A DNA stretch of 64,000 bases from JAPPFW01 sp965231815 (GTDB lineage: Bacteria; Actinomycetota; Acidimicrobiia; Spongiisociales; Spongiisociaceae). Position 1 is the first letter of the stretch. Every line of letters starts with the position of its first letter. The DNA lies in NCBI GenBank assembly GCA_965231815.1, contig OZ246890.1:62001-126000 (forward strand). The letters run 5' to 3'. Both the position numbers and the translations under genes were made by a program. Below the pieces are notes generated by a model. The model did not search any database. It was not told the DNA's origin and was given only the letters and a program-made list of their open reading frames with translations. Below, piece after piece: positions 9,499 through 18,477 of the stretch.

Positions 9499-11211
9499 AT
9501 GAGAATGTCATATCCTATGTTTCATCCCGGGACCCACCTTGACGCGGTCGCCGAACTTACCGCGGAGGAGTTCCGCGCGGAGTTCCCCGACGAGGGTGAA
9601 TACATCGAGTTCAAAGAAGGCGTATCCCGTGCCCGCATCGCTGAGACGGCCATGGCATTCTCCAACGCCGACGGTGGAGTGATCCTTGCAGGAGTGACCG
9701 ACCAGGGTTTCGTGAAGGGCGCCGATCTCAGTGTTGCGAGCGAGACCGCCTTGCGTCAGGCATTGGGCCAGGTTCGAGACCTCGGTCCCTACCAGATCTA
9801 CCGTGTGGTGGTCGACAGTCGTGTGGTAGTGGCGATCTCGGTGGGCTCTCGCAAGGACTCTTTCGCGCAGTTGCCCAACGGTCAGGTGAAGCAGCGTCGG
9901 GGCGCGTCGAACCACACCCTGTTGGGTGCGGACCTCGCCGATTTCATTGCGAGACGGTTCGTGCGATCGGTGGAGTCGTCTCCAACCGGTCTGACCTCCG
10001 ATGACATCGACCCTGAGCTTGGGGAGCGGTTGGCGAATGCGTGGCAATGGAGAATACCGGGCGTCGATTCGCAGCACTTGAGGGACCGGCTACGAGACAA
10101 CGGGTTTCTGGTGCTCAACGGTGTCCGTGATCGGCTGAGCGTCGCCGGCGCTTTGTTCCTGCTTCCGAACCCCGGGACGTCTTTGGGAAAGGCCCATGTG
10201 GAACTGTTCCGGTACCGGGACAACGGTATCGACTATGACCGTCGGCAGGAGTTCACCGGTCCCCTCCACGACCAGATAGCCGAGACCGCAACTTTCGTGT
10301 TGGAGGAACTGGGTGTTGACATGGCCGTGGTCGGTGCTTGGCGTCACGAACTGCATCGTCTACCCCAGATGGTGGTACGCGAGGCTATCGCCAACGCCGT
10401 CGCTCACCGCTCGTATGCAGCCCTCGGCGAAGCCGTCCGTGTCGAGATGCGACCGGACCGGGTCGTGGTGCGGTCACCGGGCGGATTACCCCGCGGTGTG
10501 TCCCTGGACAACCTTTCCCAGCAGTCCGTCCCACGCAATGTGCTGGTCATCAGGACGCTTCGATTTTTTGGTGTCGCGGAGGATGCCGGACGTGGAGTTG
10601 ATCTGATGCATCGTCACATGGCGCTTAACCTGATGTCACCGCCGGAGTTCGAAGCGGACGACTCGTCGGTGACGGTCACACTCAGGTTGGGTTCGGCAGC
10701 GGCGCCGACGGAACGCGCCTGGCTCGCGGGGACGCTCACCGTGTCCCCCGCCGCCACGGACCGTCCGTACTCGGTGGGTGACGGCGAGGTGGCCGCAGGT
10801 CTGGATCCATCGGATATCCAGCTGTTAATCGGAGCCGGCCGCGGGCAGACCCTCACCAACAAGGAGGTGAGGAGCCTCCTGGGTGTCGATACGACGAAGG
10901 CGAGTAAAGCACTAGCCCGACTAAGAGACAAGGGACTCCTGCAGCAGCGCGGCGCGGGAGCGGGCGCGTTTTACACACTGAATCCCAACATTGCAAGACC
11001 CGACGGAACGCGCATAAGACAACGCGACTACGACGCCGAAGTTCTCGCGCTCGCAACGGCGGGCTCCATCACCAATACCGACGTGAGAGAAGCCACCGGC
11101 CTGGACCGGACCGCCGCTGTCAGGATACTCAACCGTCTTATTGCCGACGGTCTCCTAGAACGCCACGGATCAAAACGCGGCACCCACTACACCATACGCC
11201 CACGGCGATAA
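9499..11211 (+). CDS. AlbA_2 (schlafen-like) / ATPase / winged-helix regulator
   Basis: 570 residues. The N-terminal AlbA_2 (divergent AAA-4) domain contains EYIEFKEG and AMAFSNADGGVILAGV. A central GHKL-like ATPase region has VVREAIANAVAHRSY, RSPGGLPRGV and GRGVDLM. Two winged-helix modules follow, near residues 450-485 and 520-560. Proteins of this build are usually annotated as putative transcriptional regulators or RecG-like ATP-binding proteins; the true activity is not established. It starts with ATG behind GAGG and sits immediately after the array trailer, with a palindromic operator in front. It may be autoregulated. It shares the strand of the cas genes but probably has its own promoter. 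Confidence 0.8.
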   Translation: MRMSYPMFHPGTHLDAVAELTAEEFRAEFPDEGEYIEFKEGVSRARIAETAMAFSNADGGVILAGVTDQGFVKGADLSVASETALRQALGQVRDLGPYQIYRVVVDSRVVVAISVGSRKDSFAQLPNGQVKQRRGASNHTLLGADLADFIARRFVRSVESSPTGLTSDDIDPELGERLANAWQWRIPGVDSQHLRDRLRDNGFLVLNGVRDRLSVAGALFLLPNPGTSLGKAHVELFRYRDNGIDYDRRQEFTGPLHDQIAETATFVLEELGVDMAVVGAWRHELHRLPQMVVREAIANAVAHRSYAALGEAVRVEMRPDRVVVRSPGGLPRGVSLDNLSQQSVPRNVLVIRTLRFFGVAEDAGRGVDLMHRHMALNLMSPPEFEADDSSVTVTLRLGSAAAPTERAWLAGTLTVSPAATDRPYSVGDGEVAAGLDPSDIQLLIGAGRGQTLTNKEVRSLLGVDTTKASKALARLRDKGLLQQRGAGAGAFYTLNPNIARPDGTRIRQRDYDAEVLALATAGSITNTDVREATGLDRTAAVRILNRLIADGLLERHGSKRGTHYTIRPRR

Positions 11212-11388
11212 CAGATCTGCGCGGGGTCGACATTACCTGCCTCGCTACCCTCACCGGCGCCAGAAGAGCTTTCGGAATAGACGTAGCTCTGCAAGTGGAT
11301 CGGAATCCCCCCAGTCGGAGAGCATCAGACCGGACCAGGATTTGGAAACGGACTCCAAGCTTTAACAGATGATCTACTACCTACTGGT

Positions 11389-11394
11389 ATTCTG
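11389..11394 (+). promoter_or_regulatory. -10 element, probable leaderless start of the HNH gene
   Basis: TATTCT sits 12 to 7 bases before the ATG at 11401, which would place the transcription start on the start codon. No Shine-Dalgarno sequence precedes that ATG. No clear -35 is visible. Confidence 0.4.
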
Positions 11395-11400
11395 CCGGTC

Positions 11401-12366
11401 ATGACCAAGAATATATCCGACTCCGACCTTCCCACCTGTGGACGATGTGGCAGCGCCATGACGCTCAAGACAGCCCGCCGCGGCAATACAAAGGGACAGC
11501 AATTCTGGGGCTGTACCCAGTGGCCCGGGTGCAGGAATACGCTTTCTTACCAACCGAGGTCAGAGCCCCACCATGAGCAGCCTCCTCCGACACCGCCCCC
11601 CACAGATCAACCACCACAGGATGAGACGAGGTCAGAGCCCCACCATGAGCAGCCTCCTCCGACTTGTGACCGATGTAGCAGCCCCATGACCCGCAGGACC
11701 GCTCGCAAGGGGGAACACCAAGGTAAACAATTCTGGGGCTGCACCAGATTCCCGAAGTGCCGACACCGTGTCCCATATCGGTCCACCGCCCGCGCCCAAC
11801 CTGACTCGGACACCGCCCCAAAACCGACGACAGAGGTACCGGAAACAACAGGAGACAAACCTGAAGAATCACCCTCGTCGAATAAGCTATGGCTGGCCAC
11901 CACCGCGGTTGTGCGCTTCGTCGAAAACATCCGGGCTTGGTATCTGGAGTTGCGGGAGCCGGACGCCAACGGAACCTGGCCGGAGAGTCACCATCGGAAA
12001 GTGCTGCGGTTCCTCTGGTTTCGGGACGGGGAGCGCTGCGGGCTATGCGGAGGAAGAATCAAGAAGCTCTATGCGTCGAATCCTGAGCGTAGACCGCAGA
12101 TCGAGCACATCATCCCCAAAGTGTTCGCCGTGTTCGACCTAGACGATGACGGCAAAGCTCGTCCGGGTACCAGGTACAAGAGCCGTCTCCACAAGATGAA
12201 CAATCTCCAGGCCGCTCATTCCTACTGCAACAAGCGCAAGGGCAACACCGCAGACATCTCGAAGTGGCGGCACCCAAGCATGCGTCGCCTCCCGGTGGCG
12301 CGCTCTCGCGATGGGGAAAGACTGTTCCTGCCAGGACTTGAGGAAGCTCTCGACACCAAGGGCTGA
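11401..12366 (+). CDS. HNH endonuclease with two topoisomerase-type zinc ribbons
   Basis: 321 residues. Two copies of a C4 zinc ribbon like those at the C-terminus of topoisomerase I (CGRCGSAM...FWGCTQWPGC near 13-45, and CDRCSSPM...FWGCTRFPKC near 91-123) are joined by a Pro-rich linker. The C-terminal half has an HNH fold: ERCGLCGG near 211, IEHIIPK near 234 with the catalytic His, MNNLQAAH near 266, and CNKRKGN. It probably cuts DNA, with the ribbons binding single strands or particular structures. A 37-bp direct repeat in the linker shows that the second finger arose by local duplication. It lies near the CRISPR locus and could be a defence or mobile-element nuclease; which of these cannot be told from sequence. 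Confidence 0.82.
   Translation: MTKNISDSDLPTCGRCGSAMTLKTARRGNTKGQQFWGCTQWPGCRNTLSYQPRSEPHHEQPPPTPPPTDQPPQDETRSEPHHEQPPPTCDRCSSPMTRRTARKGEHQGKQFWGCTRFPKCRHRVPYRSTARAQPDSDTAPKPTTEVPETTGDKPEESPSSNKLWLATTAVVRFVENIRAWYLELREPDANGTWPESHHRKVLRFLWFRDGERCGLCGGRIKKLYASNPERRPQIEHIIPKVFAVFDLDDDGKARPGTRYKSRLHKMNNLQAAHSYCNKRKGNTADISKWRHPSMRRLPVARSRDGERLFLPGLEEALDTKG
11555..11663 (+). repeat. 37-bp direct repeat in the zinc-ribbon linker
   Basis: The sequence starting CGAGGTCAGAGCCCCACC occurs at 11555-11591 and again at 11627-11663, exactly 24 codons apart. It encodes RSEPHHEQPPPT twice. Confidence 0.9.
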
Positions 12367-12411
12367 GAATGATCCGGTTAGCCTTCCGAGCGCTTCAGGC
12401 CAAAGCCCAAG

Positions 12412-12434
12412 GCGGAATAAGGGGTATTCCCCGC
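12412..12434. terminator. Possible bidirectional terminator hairpin
   Basis: GCGGAATA and TATTCCCCGC can pair around an AGGGG loop between the convergent HNH and MFS genes. The stem is short and bulged, and there is no strong T-run. Confidence 0.3.
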
Positions 12435-12454
12435 GGCCATTCGGTCCGGAGAAG

Positions 12455-13675
12455 TCATATGCGAGACCGTCGGGCCATGAACGCCGCGGTCAGCAGGACC
12501 GGTACGGCCATCACCAATGCCGCCGCCCTGACGTTCACCAGGGTGGCCACCGAGCCGTCGATCAGGCTGGCCACAGGCCGCAAACCGAGAAAGGCCACCC
12601 CCCACAGCGCCATAACCCGGCCTCGATGCCGCTCGTCGACATTCATCTGCACCATGGTTGTCGAGAGGGTTATGGAGATGATGTACATCATCCCGCCGAC
12701 AAACAAGGCGCCGAGACCCATGTTGGCGTGGGTAGACAGACCGAAGGCCACGATCGCGCCGCCTAGCCCGGCCATGCCGAGGGCGATGGTCCGGAACGAA
12801 GCCGTCACCTTCGTCACCACGAAGGCGGCCGTCACCGCCGCTCCCAGCCCGAACGCCCCTATGAGTACGCCCGTAAAGGTGTCCGTCCTCCCGTAGATTT
12901 CCACGGTGAAGGCCGGAGTCAGGTTGCTCACGGGGTCCACCGCAACCGAGACCGCAGTCACCGCAACCAGGAGTGGGCCGATCAGCGGATCCCGCCGGAC
13001 GGTGCGAATCGTATCAAGAAGCTTGGTGCGTTCCCTTGAGGGACCCTCAGTGCGACGCTCGACGTCGACAACCATCACCGCTATCGCCAGAGCCAGATAG
13101 GAGAGGGCGTTAATCGAGAAAGCCCAGGTAAACCCGAGGGTGAGGATGACTCCGGCGCCGATCACCGGTCCGACCGCCCTAGCCAGGTTGAAGGTGATCG
13201 AGCTAAGCGCCACTGCGGCCTGCAGGTCCTTCCGCTGGACGAGTTGTGGAACCAGCGCCTGCTGGGCCGGAAGCACGAACGCCTTGGTAACGCTGAACAG
13301 CAGGGCGGTCCCGATGAGCCACACCGGCGTCACCAACCCCACATGGGTAACCAAAGCGAGCATGGCCCCGGCCAGGAACGCCGATACCTGAGTGAGGACT
13401 ATCAACCTCCGGCGGTCGAATCGATCCGCAACCGGACCGGTCCACGGCGCCAGCACTATCAGTCCCAGGAACTGCGAGAAGGTGGTCATAGCCACCAGGA
13501 AGGTCGATCCGGTCAGACGGAAGATGAGCAACGCCAAGGCGATGTTCTGGATCCAGGTGCCTATGTTCGACATAAGGTTGCCGAAGAAGTACGGCCCGAA
13601 GTTCCTGTGGATAACCAGGCTCAGCGGCGCCTTGGGAGCCGGGTCGGGCTGGGCGCCGTCAATGTCTAGGTTCAT
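12455..13675 (-). CDS. MFS exporter (MFS_3 / enterobactin-exporter-like)
   Basis: 406 residues with twelve likely membrane helices. MFS motif A is seen as GPVADRFDRRRL near residue 80. The N-terminus (NFGPYFFGNLMSNIGTWIQNIALALLI) resembles the EntS-like MFS_3 group, which exports siderophores, drugs or small metabolites. It is the last gene of a minus-strand run, 78 bp behind the LLM oxidoreductase, so it may export a product of that pathway. The substrate is unknown. Confidence 0.8.
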   Translation of the reverse strand: MNLDIDGAQPDPAPKAPLSLVIHRNFGPYFFGNLMSNIGTWIQNIALALLIFRLTGSTFLVAMTTFSQFLGLIVLAPWTGPVADRFDRRRLIVLTQVSAFLAGAMLALVTHVGLVTPVWLIGTALLFSVTKAFVLPAQQALVPQLVQRKDLQAAVALSSITFNLARAVGPVIGAGVILTLGFTWAFSINALSYLALAIAVMVVDVERRTEGPSRERTKLLDTIRTVRRDPLIGPLLVAVTAVSVAVDPVSNLTPAFTVEIYGRTDTFTGVLIGAFGLGAAVTAAFVVTKVTASFRTIALGMAGLGGAIVAFGLSTHANMGLGALFVGGMMYIISITLSTTMVQMNVDERHRGRVMALWGVAFLGLRPVASLIDGSVATLVNVRAAALVMAVPVLLTAAFMARRSRI

Positions 13676-13753
13676 TCGTCCCGACCTTGCACCGTACCGC
13701 CGGCCGCTGCGCTACCAGGGGCTAACAGCGGGAATCTCGGTGGTGTTCGGTGT

Positions 13754-14746
13754 TCAGTCCGCCAGTCCCAGTTCTCGTAACCGTGGCAATACCTGATAGC
13801 CCAGTAACTCGATCGACTCGAACCAGCGATCGAACCGCAGGCGCAGGTCGAACACCAGGTGTTCAACTCCTACCGCCGCGAACTTGGTCACCTCCTCGAC
13901 CACCTCGTCGGGTGATCCGGCTATGAGAGAACCCTCGATATCGGCAGCTGTCCGGAAAACTCCCGATGGAGGTTTCACCCACCACTTGCCTCTTTCGTTC
14001 GCCCAGCGCAGCAGGCCATCGATGTTAAGGCCGCGGAAGGCCTCCTCGTGGGTCTTGGCGATGGCGGTAGGTGGTATGACCGCAACCGTCGGGCGGGACC
14101 GCCCGGCCTCCGCGGCCATCCTGTCCATGGCCTCCACCCGTTTGGCGATGGTCGCCAGGGTGGTCCTACCCGGCATCCATCCGTCGCAATAACGTACCGC
14201 CCGGCGAGCCGAGGCCGGGGTCGAGCCGCAGTACCAGAAAGGAATACGGTCCGATGGTTTCGGCTCGATCGAGATGGCCTCGAGGTTGTAGTGGTCGTCC
14301 TGGTAATCAACCCGATCCTCGGTGAACAAGCGCTTGAGAATGTGGGCGTTCGACTCCACCAACTCGGGACGGAAGATCCCGCTCATCCCGATTGCCTCGA
14401 ACTCGTGATCGAAGGTGCCGGCGCCATAACCGAGGATGATCCGATCGCCGACCAACTGTGCAAGAGAACCCACTGAAAGGGCGGTGTGGATCGGATGGCG
14501 GAATGGGATGAGAGAACCCGTTCCGAGCGTGATCCGGTCGGTGACGGCCCCGACCGCTGTCAAGGTCGTGAGGGCCTCATAAAACACGATGTTCGGATTC
14601 TCGAGCTCGGCATGAGGTTCGAACACCAGGTGATCCCGTACCCAGAGGGAATCGAAACCCAACTCTTCCGCGAGCTGCGATCCGACCAGTATCCGTTCTC
14701 GATTGGCATAGGCGCCGAAGTGGGGCAGAAGCAGACCGAATTTCAT
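13754..14746 (-). CDS. LLM class flavin-dependent oxidoreductase (1 of 3)
   Basis: 330 residues with a luciferase-like (beta/alpha)8 barrel. The MKFGLLLPHFG start, ELGFDSLWVRDHL and the GYGAGTFDHEF region are typical of F420- or FMN-dependent monooxygenases and reductases. The open frame extends further upstream, but the ATG at 14746 is chosen because the protein then begins exactly at the first barrel strand and is preceded by AAAAGGGA. It lies 16 bp downstream of the amidohydrolase gene, so the two are probably cotranscribed. Two paralogues with the same N-terminal pattern occur near 28.8 kb and 34.3 kb. Substrate not inferable. Confidence 0.85.
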   Translation of the reverse strand: MKFGLLLPHFGAYANRERILVGSQLAEELGFDSLWVRDHLVFEPHAELENPNIVFYEALTTLTAVGAVTDRITLGTGSLIPFRHPIHTALSVGSLAQLVGDRIILGYGAGTFDHEFEAIGMSGIFRPELVESNAHILKRLFTEDRVDYQDDHYNLEAISIEPKPSDRIPFWYCGSTPASARRAVRYCDGWMPGRTTLATIAKRVEAMDRMAAEAGRSRPTVAVIPPTAIAKTHEEAFRGLNIDGLLRWANERGKWWVKPPSGVFRTAADIEGSLIAGSPDEVVEEVTKFAAVGVEHLVFDLRLRFDRWFESIELLGYQVLPRLRELGLAD

Positions 14747-14762
14747 GGGGGTTCCCTTTTGT

Positions 14763-16136
14763 CTAGCTCGTGGGTCTGACGTGGCGACCAAATCCGGGCT
14801 TCCCTTTGACCCTTCCGTCACCGTAAATCTCGACACCTCTAAGGAGGGTACGTTCCACGGCTCCGACGACTCGACGTCCGTGGTAGGGAGTCCACCCGAT
14901 CTTTGACAGCACGTCCTCGTTGCGGATGGTCCACTCCTTGGTCGGATCGACAATCAGCAAATCGGCGTCGAAGCCCGGCCGGAGGTATCCCTTGGTGTCG
15001 ATATCGAATGACCGGGCAGGCGACTCCGCGGTCATCTCCACCATCCGCTCGAGGGTGAGCTTCCCGCGGTGGACAGCATCGAGGAGTAGGGGTACCTGGT
15101 GCTGGACGCCGGGGGTTCCGGTATGGGCGGCCCACATGTCCTCCCAACCCACATCCTTCTCGGCCCGTGTATGGGGAGCATGATCCGAGGAGACGATGTC
15201 GATCGTTCCGTCGTTGACGGCATCCCAGATCGCGGCACGATGGTGGTCGGGCACCCAGTAGGACAGGCAGTAGGGCCCGAGTTCGAGCACATCCTCCCAC
15301 CTAGCGAGAAACAACGCCCAGTGATTCACCTCGGCCGTGATCTTTAGCCCCTCGTCCTTGGCGCGGCGGATCATGGCGATCCCCTCGGTCGTCTGGACAT
15401 GGACGATGTGCAGGCGGCAGCCGGTGGCCTTGGCCATCCGCAGCAGGGTGGCGGTAGCGGTATCCCAAATGATGCCGTCGTAAGCTGCGAGCGTCTTTGC
15501 GTAAGCCTCCGGACTACGGTCGTCCCTCTTCCAGTAACCCTGCTCGACGTGGTCCATCAAGGCTTGGTCGTGCGGGTGAACCATGAAGACACGTCCGGTC
15601 GCCTTGACATCCTCGAACATCTGCAATAGGTGCCCATGGTCATGAATACCCGTACCGGCCGGATGGGGGTACGTGCGGCCGGTATCCACCACCATGTACA
15701 CCTTGAAGGCCGCCACCCCCGCATCGGCCATCGCCCCGGCCTCACCGTGGGTGGGTACCGGGTTGTGGTTGTAGTCGACGATGCTCTTGTCCCCGTAGAG
15801 ATCAAGGACCTCATCGAGATGAGCCCTGGTCACGGTAGGGGGATCGAGGTTGGGCATCCCGAAAATGGTCGTCACACCCCCGGCTGCCGCAGCCCGGGTG
15901 CAGGTAACCAGGTCTTCCTTGTGCGTGTACCCGGGATCACGGGTGTGGACGTGGACGTCGACCATCCCCGGAAGCACCAACTTGCCCCCGGCATCTACCG
16001 TATTCTCCGCCTCCACTCCGGCCCCGATGCCAGGTCCGACTTCCACGATCCGCCCCCCGGAAACGAGTATGTCCGCCTGCCGACGACCTGAGCCGGATAC
16101 GAGCGTTCCTCCGGACACCGCCAAGTCGTATGTCAC
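14763..16136 (-). CDS. Dihydroorotase/hydantoinase/allantoinase-type amidohydrolase
   Basis: 457 residues. The metal-binding VDVHVHTRDPG motif near residue 60, AFKVYMV with a candidate carboxylated Lys, VHPHD, a second His in LHIVHVQT, and SSDHAPHT mark a cyclic amidohydrolase that opens a cyclic amide or ureide ring. The C-terminal SKIGWTPYHGRRVVGAV segment is typical of allantoinases and hydantoinases. It overlaps the upstream alpha/beta hydrolase by 4 bp. Lying beside a flavin oxidoreductase and two hydrolases and away from pyrimidine genes, it points to catabolism of a cyclic amide rather than UMP synthesis. Confidence 0.85.
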   Translation of the reverse strand: MTYDLAVSGGTLVSGSGRRQADILVSGGRIVEVGPGIGAGVEAENTVDAGGKLVLPGMVDVHVHTRDPGYTHKEDLVTCTRAAAAGGVTTIFGMPNLDPPTVTRAHLDEVLDLYGDKSIVDYNHNPVPTHGEAGAMADAGVAAFKVYMVVDTGRTYPHPAGTGIHDHGHLLQMFEDVKATGRVFMVHPHDQALMDHVEQGYWKRDDRSPEAYAKTLAAYDGIIWDTATATLLRMAKATGCRLHIVHVQTTEGIAMIRRAKDEGLKITAEVNHWALFLARWEDVLELGPYCLSYWVPDHHRAAIWDAVNDGTIDIVSSDHAPHTRAEKDVGWEDMWAAHTGTPGVQHQVPLLLDAVHRGKLTLERMVEMTAESPARSFDIDTKGYLRPGFDADLLIVDPTKEWTIRNEDVLSKIGWTPYHGRRVVGAVERTLLRGVEIYGDGRVKGKPGFGRHVRPTS

Positions 16137-17059
16137 GTTCCCGCTCCCGGTTCGTGGCGGATGGTCACCGGTTCTCTGCCCAGGTAAGTGCTAAACCACT
16201 CGGTGATCTGGGGAATCACCGTATCCGCATGTTGCGCATAGGCGCCGTAATGGGTGGTATGGCGCTGCATGATCAGCTTTTTGGGGGGGCAGGCCCGTTC
16301 GTAGAGCGCCACTGCGTGATCGGTAGGAGTCACCGGGTCGTCCTCCACCCCGACAATAAGAATGGGTGCATCGTGGATCCTCCCGACCTCTTCTATAGGT
16401 TTGTAGGCGAGTATGCCCTCCACGCTCCGAAGCTGCACCTTGGTGGGTACCCGAGAGTCCACATCTCTTTTGACCTTGGTCGTCCTCCGCTCCGGTGTCT
16501 GGAGCATGATGTCCTCACGGGGATGGACGAGCTTGCCCGCTCCGGTGAGTACCCGTTTGGTCCGATCGGCCCGCAGGGCTTCCAGCAACTCGTACCATTC
16601 GTACTCGCGGCGCATCCGTCGCAACCAATCCTCACCGTCGGCCACCGGCACCTGCGACACCACACACCGGACGCGGGGGTCGGCCGCGGCCAGCATGACG
16701 GCATTGCCCCCACCCGTACCGCCACTGCCGAACACGCCGATGCTGTCTTCGTCGATATCCGGTCTCGACGCGGCGTAGGTAACCGCGCTGACCAGATCCT
16801 CCAGCTGGCGAGAGGGCAGCAGGAGGTCACTCGCTCCCTCCGAGGAACCGAACCCGCGATAGTCGAAGATGAGTACCGCGATTCCTGCGGAGGTGAGCGC
16901 CTCGTGATAGGGGTGGTAGAGGCGAGCGTCCTTGAGACCCAGCCATCCGGGCCCCTGCACCACCGCCGGATAGGGAGCGCTCTCCGCTCGGTCGGGGAGC
17001 CTGAGGATGCCGGAGATACGCTCCCCTTCCGAGTAGTACGAGACGTCCTCGTGTCTCAT
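16133..17059 (-). CDS. Alpha/beta hydrolase (S15/DLH-like) with unusual nucleophile elbow
   Basis: 308 residues. The fold is supported by VLIFDYRGFGSSEG, the nucleophile-elbow region GVFGSGGTGGGNAV, an acidic residue in VGVEDDPVTP and a His in THYGAYA. Relatives have a GSSxGG elbow with Ser as nucleophile; here the corresponding residues are Gly and Thr, so either Thr acts or the enzyme is not a classical hydrolase. It is the first gene of a minus-strand operon running through the amidohydrolase and LLM oxidoreductase. A GTATAC-centred site lies about 70 bp upstream of its start. Confidence 0.75.
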   Translation of the reverse strand: MRHEDVSYYSEGERISGILRLPDRAESAPYPAVVQGPGWLGLKDARLYHPYHEALTSAGIAVLIFDYRGFGSSEGASDLLLPSRQLEDLVSAVTYAASRPDIDEDSIGVFGSGGTGGGNAVMLAAADPRVRCVVSQVPVADGEDWLRRMRREYEWYELLEALRADRTKRVLTGAGKLVHPREDIMLQTPERRTTKVKRDVDSRVPTKVQLRSVEGILAYKPIEEVGRIHDAPILIVGVEDDPVTPTDHAVALYERACPPKKLIMQRHTTHYGAYAQHADTVIPQITEWFSTYLGREPVTIRHEPGAGT

Positions 17060-17128
17060 GGCCTACTCCTCACGTATTCCTCCCCGTTATGCTCGCCGGA
17101 CCGCTCAGTATAGAGACGGTGATATACG

Positions 17129-17134
17129 GTATAC
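17129..17134. promoter_or_regulatory. GTATAC-centred candidate operator upstream of the hydrolase operon
   Basis: ACGGTATACATG lies about 70 bp before the alpha/beta hydrolase start. Similar GTATAC cores occur in two other promoter regions of this window. Confidence 0.3.
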
Positions 17135-17208
17135 ATGTTCCCTAGTGACGTGCGTGTTCGCTGGTGATCTGATCCGACGGGTCGGAAACTGTTACCGGCG
17201 TTGGATCC

Positions 17209-18477
17209 TCAACCACATATCTCGGCAATGCACTGGGCATAGACCTGGGTGCATTTGACCAGGTTATCGATCGAGACGATCTCCCCGTAACGGTCATACA
17301 CGTCGTATACGCCGTCCTTGCGGATGCCGCCGGGTCCGTAGGTGAGGGCGGGCACGCCGTACTCGTGAAGAATCGATGTGTCAGCCGAAACATCGTAACG
17401 ATAGGGTTCGGGGCGATTCGACTTGACCCCGAAAACGGCCTGATGAGCTCGCTCCACGGTCTGGACCAAGGGTTCGTCGTCAGTTATCTCGTAACCGTTA
17501 CGGCACAGGAAGAAGGAAAGCTCGGTCTCCAGTACGGGATCCGCATCCCGTAGATCGTCCAGAAAGCCCCGGACTTGCCGGTGGATGTCCATGATGGTGG
17601 CGGTAGGTGGGAAACGAAAGTCGAGGTACAGGGTGCAGGCCCGGGCCGGGTTGACGGCCGGTTGGAAGGCGTTACCGCCGCGGATCGCTCCGAAACCGAT
17701 CCGGGTTCCCATGGTCGGATGGGCGTGGGAAGCTGCAAACTCCGGTTCCCATGCTCGGAAGGCTTCCAGCACTCGCACCGCCTTGTCGATGGCGTCGTCG
17801 CCGTGTTCTTTGGACCAGGTATGCCGCGAGATCCCCTTCGTAGACACCTTGGCGAAGACGTAGCTCGAGTTGCCGGTCTGCACCCTGAGGCCGGTGGGTT
17901 CGCCGATGATGGCCGTGTCCGCCACCACGCCGTGCTGGGCGGCGTACATAGTTCCCCATCCACCCGCCCGGTAAGCGGGGCCGGAGAAATCATCGGTCGG
18001 CGACTTTTCCGTCTCTCCGATAACCCCGGCCAGGATGATGTCTCCCCGCAGATCGATGTTCGCACGCTGCACCGCCTTAATGGCCCCGAAGTAAGCCGCG
18101 AACGCCGATTTCATGTTGGAAACCCCCAGACCGTAGATCCAACCCTCGTCATCGAGGGTCGCTTTCGGCAGTAGCCCGAACGGCATTCCCGGGTCCTTGC
18201 CGGTCATCCCGGTATCAAAGTGCGCTCCCAGTAGGAGGCTGCGGCCCCTGCCGCTACCTCTGAGGCGGCCTATCACGTTGTACCGGTCGGGTTCTACCTC
18301 CTGGAGTTCGATGTCCATCCCGTCGATCTCTCGAAAACGATGGGCCACGTAATCGGCGATGGCGCCTTCCTCCCCGGTCGGACTCGGAATCTCCACCAGA
18401 TCGCAGGTCATTCCCACCATCTCGTCCCGGAGTCCGGTGGTGAAGGCAGGTAGGAGTCTTTGAAGTAGTTCATTCAT
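17209..18477 (-). CDS. M20 family (ArgE/DapE-like) hydrolase with altered metal motifs
   Basis: 422 residues. The N-terminus has VEIPSPTGEEG and GAHFDTG, with the first metal His and Asp as in ArgE/DapE deacylases, and GEPTGL supplies a later acidic ligand. However, the usual GRGxxDMK bridging-Asp motif reads GLGVSNMK, and the C-terminal segment after YGPGGIRKDG shows no His at the usual ligand position. The fold assignment is good but catalysis by the usual two-metal mechanism is doubtful. It is 149 bp upstream of the alpha/beta hydrolase on the same strand and may belong to the same pathway. Confidence 0.8.
   Translation of the reverse strand: MNELLQRLLPAFTTGLRDEMVGMTCDLVEIPSPTGEEGAIADYVAHRFREIDGMDIELQEVEPDRYNVIGRLRGSGRGRSLLLGAHFDTGMTGKDPGMPFGLLPKATLDDEGWIYGLGVSNMKSAFAAYFGAIKAVQRANIDLRGDIILAGVIGETEKSPTDDFSGPAYRAGGWGTMYAAQHGVVADTAIIGEPTGLRVQTGNSSYVFAKVSTKGISRHTWSKEHGDDAIDKAVRVLEAFRAWEPEFAASHAHPTMGTRIGFGAIRGGNAFQPAVNPARACTLYLDFRFPPTATIMDIHRQVRGFLDDLRDADPVLETELSFFLCRNGYEITDDEPLVQTVERAHQAVFGVKSNRPEPYRYDVSADTSILHEYGVPALTYGPGGIRKDGVYDVYDRYGEIVSIDNLVKCTQVYAQCIAEICG

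Noticed and set aside
14763..16136. Pyrimidine-biosynthetic dihydroorotase
   Set aside because: No pyr genes are adjacent; neighbours are oxidoreductase, hydrolases and an exporter, which favours catabolic cyclic amidohydrolase.
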